A program made the position numbers and the translations under genes. A stretch of DNA of 64,000 bases from Paraburkholderia aromaticivorans (GTDB lineage Bacteria > Pseudomonadota > Gammaproteobacteria > Burkholderiales > Burkholderiaceae), in contig NZ_CP051514.1 in the NCBI RefSeq assembly GCF_012689525.1, forward strand, positions 1,860,001 to 1,924,000, written 5' to 3'. Each line of letters begins with the position of its first letter. Within the stretch, counting starts at the first letter, position 1. Below are positions 9,137 to 15,951 of this stretch, one piece after another. The notes beneath the pieces were generated by a model. The model was given only the letters and a program-made list of their open reading frames with translations. It made no database searches and was not told the origin of the DNA.

Positions 9137-10111
9137 ATGAAACCAGCCTATGAGCACGTCGAGTTTGGCAAGGACTGTTCAGTCCGGGTTTACCATCGGC
9201 GGCTCCCGCGTATTCCGTTCGAATGGCATCACCATCCGGAGTACGAGTTAACGCTGACGATGAACAGTCATGGCAAGCGCTACATCGGCGACTCGGTCAA
9301 CGAGTATGAAGCTGAGGATCTCGTCCTCGTGCCACCGGATTTACCGCACACATGGGCGTCGAATCGTTCGATCGAGCCGTCATTGCCGCAGGTCGCCATC
9401 GTTATCTGGTTCGACGGTGAATGGGCACGGCGTATGGCGGATTGTTGCCGCGAATACGAACCGCTGCGCAAGCTGTTACGCAGGGCCGCGTGTGGGCTGG
9501 CCTTTGAGCCACCTGCGGGTAACTGGATGCGCGGCCGCCTCTCGCAATTGCTATCGAACGTGGCGCGCGACCGCCTGAGTACAGCGCTCGATATTCTCTG
9601 CACCCTCGCCGATGCGCCAGGCCACCCGCTCGCCTCGCCGAGTGCCTTCCATCAGGCGAACATGGGCCCATCCGGCCACGAACCCGAGCAGATCAACCGT
9701 GTCCTTTCGATGATCGACGCGCGCTTTGCCGAACCGCTGCGGCTCTCAGAACTTTGTGCCGCGGCCAGCCTGTCGGAACGCACGCTCACACGTTACTTCG
9801 TTCAACATATTGGTGAGAGCGTGGGGCGCTATATCGCCCGCGTTCGAATCGGCCACGCGTGCCGGATGCTGGCTGACACGTCCCTGCCCATTGCCGTCAT
9901 CGCCGCCCGTTCGGGCTTTGCGAATGTCGCCAATTTCAATCGGCAGTTCAAGGCCGCGAAGGAAGCGACGCCGGCTGAATATCGGCGGCAGTTCACGGCT
10001 GCGGGTTCTCCGGATCAGGACGCGGCGGCTCGCTTGACCGAACGGTCTCCTTCACTGCAAAGGAAGCGAAAATCAGCCGGTGGGCGAAACGACGAAGAGG
10101 CCGCTTTCTAG
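9137..10111 (+). CDS. AraC family transcriptional regulator with N-terminal cupin domain
   Basis: This 324-residue regulator has an N-terminal cupin-like sensing domain (FEWHHHPEYELTLT, VLVPPDLPHTW) and a C-terminal AraC/XylS DNA-binding domain with two helix-turn-helix motifs (LSELCAAASLSERTLTRYF and IAVIAARSGFANVANFNRQF). It is divergent from the DUF1479/sugar-binding/reductase block and shares its promoter region, so it is the likely regulator of that block. It has the same design as the AraC protein at 45.6 kb that precedes the pentitol operon. The tail after about residue 295 is basic and probably disordered. Confidence 0.9.
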   Translation: MKPAYEHVEFGKDCSVRVYHRRLPRIPFEWHHHPEYELTLTMNSHGKRYIGDSVNEYEAEDLVLVPPDLPHTWASNRSIEPSLPQVAIVIWFDGEWARRMADCCREYEPLRKLLRRAACGLAFEPPAGNWMRGRLSQLLSNVARDRLSTALDILCTLADAPGHPLASPSAFHQANMGPSGHEPEQINRVLSMIDARFAEPLRLSELCAAASLSERTLTRYFVQHIGESVGRYIARVRIGHACRMLADTSLPIAVIAARSGFANVANFNRQFKAAKEATPAEYRRQFTAAGSPDQDAAARLTERSPSLQRKRKSAGGRNDEEAAF

Positions 10112-10224
10112 TACTGCACGTAATTAGGCGAGCAAAATCCGCTTGCGCTGCGAGTGCGCTAATCAACGCACTCCCGCGTGCCCAAATTCCTGCGGACATT
10201 CGCTTGCTCGTACGGACGACGCAG

Positions 10225-10560
10225 TTAAAGTTCAAGAAGCGCCACAGCCAGTTCCCGCAGCCGTTTCCCCACAAACCGCGCTGCCTTGGAAAGCGGCCTT
10301 TGCCGGGTGAATCCCAGGGAAATTGTGCGTTTGATCGCCGGTTTCTCGATACGAACACCCTTCAGCACCCCGGCATGCTGCTCTTCCCTGATGGCGGGCA
10401 CGGGCAGGATTGTTAGCGCATGGCCACTGACTGTAACGTCCTTCATGGCCTGAGCGTATCGACCTCCATCACAATGTTCAGTGAAATGCCCTGTTCGCGA
10501 GACAGATGGTCCAGTGTCGAATGCAGGCCGTTGGGCGTCGATGGGAAGCGAGTGCGAGAA
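10225..10560 (-). pseudogene. LysR regulator remnant (C-terminal effector domain), frameshifted
   Basis: Read on the minus strand, the sequence gives the end of a LysR effector domain: PNGLHSTLDHLSREQGISL then VMEVDTL in one frame, and, after a 1-base shift near 10445, MKDVTVSGHALTILPVPAI to the stop in another. These blocks match the last third of LysR regulators. The N-terminal helix-turn-helix and about 200 residues are missing. The fragment is fused directly to a MocR-type remnant upstream, so it is not functional. Confidence 0.7.
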
Positions 10561-11118
10561 AGATGCCATGCGCGGCGTCGTTCGTGACCAGCAACGTATC
10601 CGCCGAAGCCGGCATGCCCAGCGACGCGAGCCACGCAATTCCCGCCTGCCGATGGTGCTCGAAGCCCGCGATGGGTCGGAACGCGCGAATCCATGGCTGG
10701 TCGTCGAGCGTGGACAGCGTCGCGCACACCTTGCGCCACATGGCGTCGTGCTCCGCCGTATGAATGATGCGTGCGATCGAAAAGTCGACCACCGAGCGCT
10801 CGGCGGTGTCCAGCATATAGCTCGACATGGTCTCGGTGACGCGCCTCGCCACGAAGCTGCCGCGTCCCACCTCGCAGCGGATCAGCCCTTGCCGCTCCAG
10901 CTCTTTATAAGCGTTCGTGACCGTTGCACGCTGATTGACAGTTCTGCAGCGACGTCACGCTGCGGCAGCCGCGCGCCGGCCGGCAACGACTCGCTTTCGA
11001 TGTCGCCTGCGATCGCCTTGACCAGCCGCTTGTATTTCGATTCCACGCCGTGCACCGCGCGCACGGCTTCCCGCCACTGCTCGATCACCGTTGCCCTCCG
11101 CGAATTTCGGGTCTGCAT
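10555..11118 (-). pseudogene. MocR/PdxR-type (GntR plus aminotransferase) regulator remnant
   Basis: The 5' part (from ATG 11118) encodes a GntR winged helix: YKRLVKAIAGDIESESLPAG and ARLPQRDVAAELSIS. After a frameshift near 10935 it continues with YKELERQGLI, CEVGRGSFVARR and then the start of an aminotransferase-like domain (GFEHHRQAGIAWLASLGM, VTNDAAHGIFLALAS). MocR proteins are about 450-500 residues; here everything after about residue 190 is replaced by LysR sequence. Frameshift plus deletion mark it as a pseudogene. An IS5-family element lies just upstream. Confidence 0.7.
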
Positions 11119-11172
11119 TAACGCACTCCCCTGATATTGCCGCCACATAGAGCATGGAAAGTATTGTCCTAG

Positions 11173-12337
11173 GGCTACGCTGAAGAAGCCAGCGTTTTCG
11201 CCAACAGCTTGTCGCTGAATTTCGGAATGCGAGATCAGCGACCCGACTGGTTCGATTTTCTGGCCCTGAAGGGCCTTGCAAGCGGGTCTCTCGACCCACT
11301 TTGGCTACTCATGGACGCAGCTGTGCCATCAGCCGCGTGCGGCTCATGTAGATGTTGGCCAGCGCGAGTGTGGTAAAGGCGCGCGTGGCGTTCTTCGCGA
11401 GGCCGCGATAGCGCACCTTGCCGAACCCCCACAGCCGCTTGACCACCGCAAAGACGTGTTCGACCCGGGCACGAATCTTCGACTTGCTGCGGTTTTTCGA
11501 GCGCCTGGCTTCATCGACTTCACCACTGCGATTGCGCACACGCTGGTTGGTGAAGTCCTTGGCTTTCGGCGCCTTGCTGGCGATGAGTTCCTTCTGGCTC
11601 GCATAGGCGCTGTCACCGTACACACGCTGCTCGCCGCCATGCAGCAGCGCCGGCAGCGGATGCTTGTCGTGCACGTTCGCCGCTGTCACTACCGCGCTGT
11701 GTGCCAGACCCGTCTGGCTATCCACACCGATGTGCAACTTCATGCCGAAGTACCACTGCTGGCCCTTCCTCGTCTGATGCATTTCGGGATCTCGCGCCTT
11801 GTCCGCATTCTTTGTGGAACTCGGCGCACCGATGATGGTGGCATCCACGATGGTGCCGCTGCCTACCTTCAGTCCGCGCCCTTGCAGTACCTCGCCGACC
11901 TTGGCGAACAATTGCTCGCCGAGCTTGTTGCGCTCCAGCAGCCGCCGGAACTTCAAGAGCGTCGTACCATCAGGAACGCGCTCGCGCCCCAGGTCAATGC
12001 CGACGAATCGCCGCAATGCGGTGCTATCCAGCAGCGCTTCCTCGCAGGCTTCATCGGCCAGGTTGAACCAGTGCTGCAGAAAGTGCATGCGCAGCATGCG
12101 CTCCAGACCCACTGGCGGGCGACCGCCCTGACCCTTCGGATAGTACGGCTCGACAACCTCGCACAACTGCGCCCACGGCACGATCTGCTCCATCGTCTCA
12201 AGGAACACATCGCGTTTGGTTGGCCGACGGTACTGTTCAAATCCGGCGCCTTGATCGGCCGCCATCGCAAGGGTCTGTTGTTTCATGCACATCTAACGAT
12301 TGAGCGACCAATGCCGTTGACCTTTTTCAGCGTAGCC
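11173..12337 (-). mobile_element. IS5-family insertion sequence (1165 bp) with CTAG target duplication
   Basis: The ends are inverted repeats beginning GGCTACGCTGAAGAAG on the left and the near-identical GGCTACGCTGAAAAAG read inwards from the right. A 4-base CTAG lies directly outside both ends (11169-11172 and 12338-12341), the duplication expected for IS5. It holds one intact transposase gene. The near-identical ends and intact gene suggest recent insertion and possible activity. Confidence 0.9.
11309..12286 (-). CDS. IS5-family transposase
   Basis: This DDE transposase of about 325 residues has the IS5 layout: an N-terminal DUF772-like region (VVEPYYPKGQGGRPP, FNLADEACEEALLDS) and the catalytic domain. 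The first Asp is in TIVDATIIGAP, the second in VYGDSAYAS, and the Glu in ARVEHVFAVVKRLWGF. The frame is complete. The ATG at 12286 is preferred; another ATG lies 6 bases upstream. It is the only gene of the element. Confidence 0.92.
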   Translation of the reverse strand: MKQQTLAMAADQGAGFEQYRRPTKRDVFLETMEQIVPWAQLCEVVEPYYPKGQGGRPPVGLERMLRMHFLQHWFNLADEACEEALLDSTALRRFVGIDLGRERVPDGTTLLKFRRLLERNKLGEQLFAKVGEVLQGRGLKVGSGTIVDATIIGAPSSTKNADKARDPEMHQTRKGQQWYFGMKLHIGVDSQTGLAHSAVVTAANVHDKHPLPALLHGGEQRVYGDSAYASQKELIASKAPKAKDFTNQRVRNRSGEVDEARRSKNRSKSKIRARVEHVFAVVKRLWGFGKVRYRGLAKNATRAFTTLALANIYMSRTRLMAQLRP

Positions 12338-12341
12338 CTAG

Positions 12342-12745
12342 TACATTAACGAGAAAAAACTGGCTACGTATTTGTCCAGGTGACGAGGTAAAACGGGCTC
12401 GTCAGCTTGATGCGGCTTTCGGTGCCGCGCCCGCAACAACGGCCATGAAGGATGCGCCTGAAAGATGAGCGTCTGAGGGAGCCGGGCGCGGGAGGTTTTG
12501 TTTCACACGAGACAGCCGGTAGCATGGACCGTACACACGAACGGCGTCGTGCTTCGCAATTGCGTAACCCGATTCGCACTCTTCGTGCGACCTTTCTTGC
12601 TGCTCCGTCACTCTGTCGCCTTGTCCTTTCGCCAGGGAGCGGGCGGAAAAAGCCTTGTTTTTGGCGGCACCAGTTCAGTGATCGGCGGCCGAGTGTGCAA
12701 GTATCGTTGCCGAAGCGCACACCACATCCCTTTGCGAGGTTCAGG
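12342..12745. other. Region between IS5 and hypothetical gene, no supported gene
   Basis: The frame of the downstream hypothetical gene stays open through much of this stretch, but the translated sequence is basic and low in family character. The gene start was therefore set at 12746. The region probably holds that gene's promoter and debris next to the insertion site. Confidence 0.4.
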
Positions 12746-14056
12746 ATGGTTTGGAGACTCTGGAAAACCGAGAAGCGGCAAGATGGGACGCAAAGCTGGC
12801 CCAGCGATACGAATCAGTCGATAAAGCAGCTTCTGGGCATGTACCTCAGCAGCGATGCAGCACCGTTCGCAGGCTGGGCCGCACCCGGCATCACATTCAC
12901 GCCAGATGTCGAACCGGTCCTGCGAAACGGAGTCCGCGGATATCAGCTCGCCCTCTGGTTCTGGCTCTTTGCCGAGAAGCACGGCACCATCGCGGCACGA
13001 ATGGTACGTGAGTCCTTCTGCCTGTTCGCTGAGGAGGCGCAACCGTCATCCGGTGACAGGATTGATGCGCTCCTCGACTTCGAAAATCGCCTTGCGCATT
13101 CTATCGAGGGAATTTCCTCCGGGGAGCGCACGTTCCGTCTGGAAAGCCTGCCGGTAGAGCTGCCGATGGAATTCTTTCTGGCCACGGGTTTCCTCCGACT
13201 CGCACCCGAGTCTCCTTATGCCGGAGTAAATGAGAGCGCCAGTCTGCAAGGCAATGACTACAAGCTCGCTGACTGCTTTCGCCACGCAACCGGGGAGGCG
13301 CTAGCAGTGTTCCGGGCGATGATAGACAAGGTCGACTTTGACGCGAAATCGCTATCCAACTGGAAATGGAGCGCCCATCCCGGTGCTGCCGAGCGACATC
13401 TGCAACGACGCCACAGCAATCCCCTGTTTCCCCTGCACCGCCAGATGGTGACGGCTCATGAGGTCTATGAAGGGCGTCTTGCCGACACCCAGGCCCTTCA
13501 CGAAATCAGCAACGAGCTTGGTGAGCTCAGCCACTCGTTCGCCCAAACGACCGAACTGCCGCTGAACTGGCAGTCGTTCCTCGACGGATATCGGGACTAC
13601 GTCGACCGGCTCGATGAACGCCGCCTCGCGGCGGGTGGGCAGAACGCGCCGCTCGGTGACGCCATTGCAAGACTCCGCACTGACATCCTCACGACCTGGC
13701 GCACTTCGCTTCACAGAAACCGGCACAGCCTTGCCACACTGGATCAGGAAGAAGCGCAAAGGGCCGAGCGACGCGCGCTTCTTTACGGATGCGACTGGAC
13801 CGCACAGCTTCTAAGTAGCGGCTCTCTGATACCGCCGGAAGAGGTCGTCCCTGCCCTTCTGAGTGAGTCCCCGGCTGAGCTGGAAAGGGTGGTGACCGCC
13901 CTTCAGGCCGAACCCCGACTGCATGAGACGCTTGTGCATTGTCGTGCAACCGCGCATCGACTTGACAACGAATCCCGCTCGGGCGGCCGCAATATTCCTG
14001 ACATCGGTGACAAGCTCCGTATTCTTGACGGTCCGCCCGGACAGGTGCCGGCCTGA
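12746..14056 (+). CDS. Hypothetical protein, 436 residues
   Basis: I do not recognise the family. The ATG at 12746 follows a GAGG...AGG ribosome-binding region and starts MVWRLWKTEKRQDG. The protein appears soluble, with no signal peptide. It has a hydrophobic patch (YQLALWFWLFAEKHG) that is probably a buried helix, then a mostly helical charged body and a C-terminal half with LLSESPAELERVVTAL and VHCRATAHRLDNESRS. The even coding character over 1.3 kb supports a real gene. It lies between an IS5 element and a ferritin-like remnant, with no operon partner. Possibly transferred cargo; function unknown. Confidence 0.6.
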   Translation: MVWRLWKTEKRQDGTQSWPSDTNQSIKQLLGMYLSSDAAPFAGWAAPGITFTPDVEPVLRNGVRGYQLALWFWLFAEKHGTIAARMVRESFCLFAEEAQPSSGDRIDALLDFENRLAHSIEGISSGERTFRLESLPVELPMEFFLATGFLRLAPESPYAGVNESASLQGNDYKLADCFRHATGEALAVFRAMIDKVDFDAKSLSNWKWSAHPGAAERHLQRRHSNPLFPLHRQMVTAHEVYEGRLADTQALHEISNELGELSHSFAQTTELPLNWQSFLDGYRDYVDRLDERRLAAGGQNAPLGDAIARLRTDILTTWRTSLHRNRHSLATLDQEEAQRAERRALLYGCDWTAQLLSSGSLIPPEEVVPALLSESPAELERVVTALQAEPRLHETLVHCRATAHRLDNESRSGGRNIPDIGDKLRILDGPPGQVPA

Positions 14057-14286
14057 CGTCGCCCGCTTCACGTGCAAGGCTCTGCGCTCCGCTATCGCCA
14101 GGTTCTGCAGGGAAAGTACGTCCCCTCGCCGCCGGACGACGCAAATGGGTACATTCGAACTAACGCTTTGCGAGATTGCCTTGCGGGACTACATTGAATC
14201 CGTATCCGTCGAGACAATATGGCGCGATAAGAGCGGCGAATCGCGGAATGTGTCTGCCGCGGTGACATAAAAGGAGATACCAATAT

Positions 14287-14517
14287 ATCTCGTCGATCCT
14301 CCGCGAATCGCTGCAAGCCGAGAACCTCGCGCTGGCGCTTTATCGCGAACTGCTCGCGCTAGTCGAGGACCGGTCCGTCGCACTCGAGGAGTTCGCCCGT
14401 CAGATGATTCATGTCGAAGAGATGCACGCGGGCGAAGTCGACAAGATGCTGCGCCGCCCTGGAGAAGTGACGACGTCGACCGAACGCCAGGCGGCCAATC
14501 CTGATCAACCGGATTAA
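14287..14517 (+). pseudogene. Ferritin-like/bacterioferritin-type C-terminal remnant
   Basis: The frame reads ESLQAENLALALYRELLAL, then EEFARQMIHVEEMHAGEVDKML to a stop. This resembles the last helices of ferritin-like proteins, where EExH provides iron ligands (here VEEMH). A good Shine-Dalgarno (AAGGAG at 14271-14276) lies just upstream, but no normal start codon is in frame. The first two helices of the four-helix bundle are missing, so this is a 5'-truncated fragment. Confidence 0.6.
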
Positions 14518-14941
14518 GGCGGCATGCGCGCGGCACGCCAGGCACGTTGGCGCGTCCCGTCGGCCTATCTGGCTGGAAGATCCAGCATTCGACACGCTTG
14601 GGCAGCGCTCGCCACCGTCCGGGCATATTTGCCGCACAATGAAGCCGTGCGCGTAACCAGTTGCGCATGACTCTTCGCCAGCGTGTCCTTATCCCAGCGC
14701 ACATTGTCTTGCAGACCCGTGCGGCAGCGACCGCTCAGTTCGAGAGTCCACGGATTGACTTCGAGTATTGAGCCAATTTTGCCTCAGGCGCACCTCCGCG
14801 CTCACCACCACGGTTAGACCGGAGATTCAGGATTTCTGGTGTCGAATTTTTTCGGAACCCAAAGGATAGGTTTCTTTTTAAACTCGGCTCCGCGAATTTT
14901 GCCGGCTATCCATATCACCCCGTTTGCGTTCATGAGAATCT
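14518..14941. other. Leader region upstream of the N-acyl amino acid synthase, no gene
   Basis: No supported gene. The last 150 bases are AT-richer than the surroundings and probably hold the promoter for the FeeM-like gene at 15015. Confidence 0.4.
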
Positions 14942-14993
14942 AGTTTGTCGCGTAGGAGCGGTTCTACCGCTTTGAAAGCGACAAACTTTTTTC
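14942..14993 (+). promoter_or_regulatory. Nested hairpin with T-run just before the FeeM-like gene (candidate attenuator)
   Basis: AGTTTGTCGC (14942-14951) pairs perfectly with GCGACAAACT (14978-14987). Inside it a second palindrome, AGCGGT-TCT-ACCGCT (14957-14971), can form its own hairpin. The outer stem is followed at once by TTTTTT, the signature of intrinsic termination. The structure ends about 20 bases before the ATG at 15015, inside the presumed 5' leader, so it may control read-through. Confidence 0.55.
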
Positions 14994-15014
14994 CCACTCA
15001 CCTACGGGGTTGAA

Positions 15015-15821
15015 ATGGACCGCATCGATTCAGTCGTTTTGCAGCAAAATACGGGTTACACGTCACTCGGAGAACCCTTTAATCATCGCATCGTAAAGAA
15101 AACCGAGAGGTTGCCGTTTACGATAAAGGTGGTAAGCAACCTGGCGGACCTCGACAAGGCCGTCGAGATGCGTCGCGCCGCCTATCGGCGCCACCTGCCG
15201 GAATTCGCCGAGACCATGGGCGTCGAGGCGTTGGATGGCGCGCCCGGCACGGTCGTGCTGCTCGCGCAGTCACGGCTGGATGGCGGCCCGCTCGGCACCA
15301 TGCGGGTGCAGACAAATGCATTCGGTCCGCTTGCAGTCGAACAATCGGTCCGCCTGCCTGACTGGTTGAGCGAGGCGCGTCTCGCCGAGGCGACGCGCCT
15401 CGGCGTCGCGCGCGGTGGGATCGGGCGGATGGTAAAGGTGGCGCTGTGCAAGGCGTATTACATGTATTGCGCGCAGAACGGGGTCGACTGGATGTTAATT
15501 ACCGCGCGTTCACCGCTGGATCGCGAATACGAAGCAATGCTCTTCGGCGACGTATACGGCCAGAACGAATTCCTGCCAATGGCGCACGTTGGCGGGATGC
15601 CGCATCGGGTGATGGCGAAACCGGTTGCTTTAGTCCGTCAGCGCTGGGCGAAGGTCAACCATCCGTTCTTCGGATTCTTTTTCGAAACGGATCACCTCGA
15701 CATCGACGTCAGCGTCGCATCAGAGCAGCGTGAGGCTGGCCATGGCACCGATTGCCGCAGCCTGCCGGGCAGCCTGCCGGGCAGCGTCCCGGATCGTCCG
15801 CGAGCGCTGAGCGAAGCGTAA
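15015..15821 (+). CDS. FeeM-like N-acyl amino acid synthase (GNAT fold)
   Basis: This 268-residue protein resembles the FeeM family, GNAT-fold enzymes that join fatty acyl groups from acyl carrier protein to amino acids and are structural relatives of LuxI autoinducer synthases. Seen: FTIKVVSNLADLDKAVEMRR, YRRHLPEFAE, LLAQSRLDGGPLGTMRVQTN, EATRLGVARG, then WMLITARSPLDREYEAMLFGD and the hydrophobic FFGFFFETDHLDIDV. The last 30 residues are a low-complexity SLPG tail encoded by a tandem repeat. The start is supported by GGGG 6 bases before the ATG. A GGDEF/EAL protein follows by 130 bases on the same strand, so the pair may be co-transcribed. The product is inferred. Confidence 0.75.
   Translation: MDRIDSVVLQQNTGYTSLGEPFNHRIVKKTERLPFTIKVVSNLADLDKAVEMRRAAYRRHLPEFAETMGVEALDGAPGTVVLLAQSRLDGGPLGTMRVQTNAFGPLAVEQSVRLPDWLSEARLAEATRLGVARGGIGRMVKVALCKAYYMYCAQNGVDWMLITARSPLDREYEAMLFGDVYGQNEFLPMAHVGGMPHRVMAKPVALVRQRWAKVNHPFFGFFFETDHLDIDVSVASEQREAGHGTDCRSLPGSLPGSVPDRPRALSEA
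15759..15782 (+). repeat. Two tandem 12-bp copies in the 3' end of the FeeM-like gene
   Basis: AGCCTGCCGGGC occurs twice in a row and encodes SLPGSLPGS in the C-terminal tail. Each copy contains an almost perfect CTGCC/GGCAG palindrome, so slippage or hairpin formation is likely here. Confidence 0.7.
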
Positions 15822-15951
15822 AGCAAAGCGTCCGCCCGAGGGGATCCGGGCGGACGACAGGTCGGTGGCGTCAGCGCAGTCCTGCTTTCGCCGCCGACTA
15901 CCGCAGTATCGAAATGAAGTCGAGAATGAAGTCATTGGGGAAGGGCAGCAA

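Noticed and set aside
11276..12349. 357-codon frame antisense to the IS5 transposase
   Set aside because: Shadow of the transposase; the DDE motifs are on the minus strand.
15865..15951. Upstream start for the GGDEF/EAL protein
   Set aside because: The extra 29 residues are not hydrophobic and precede a good ribosome binding site and ATG at 15952.
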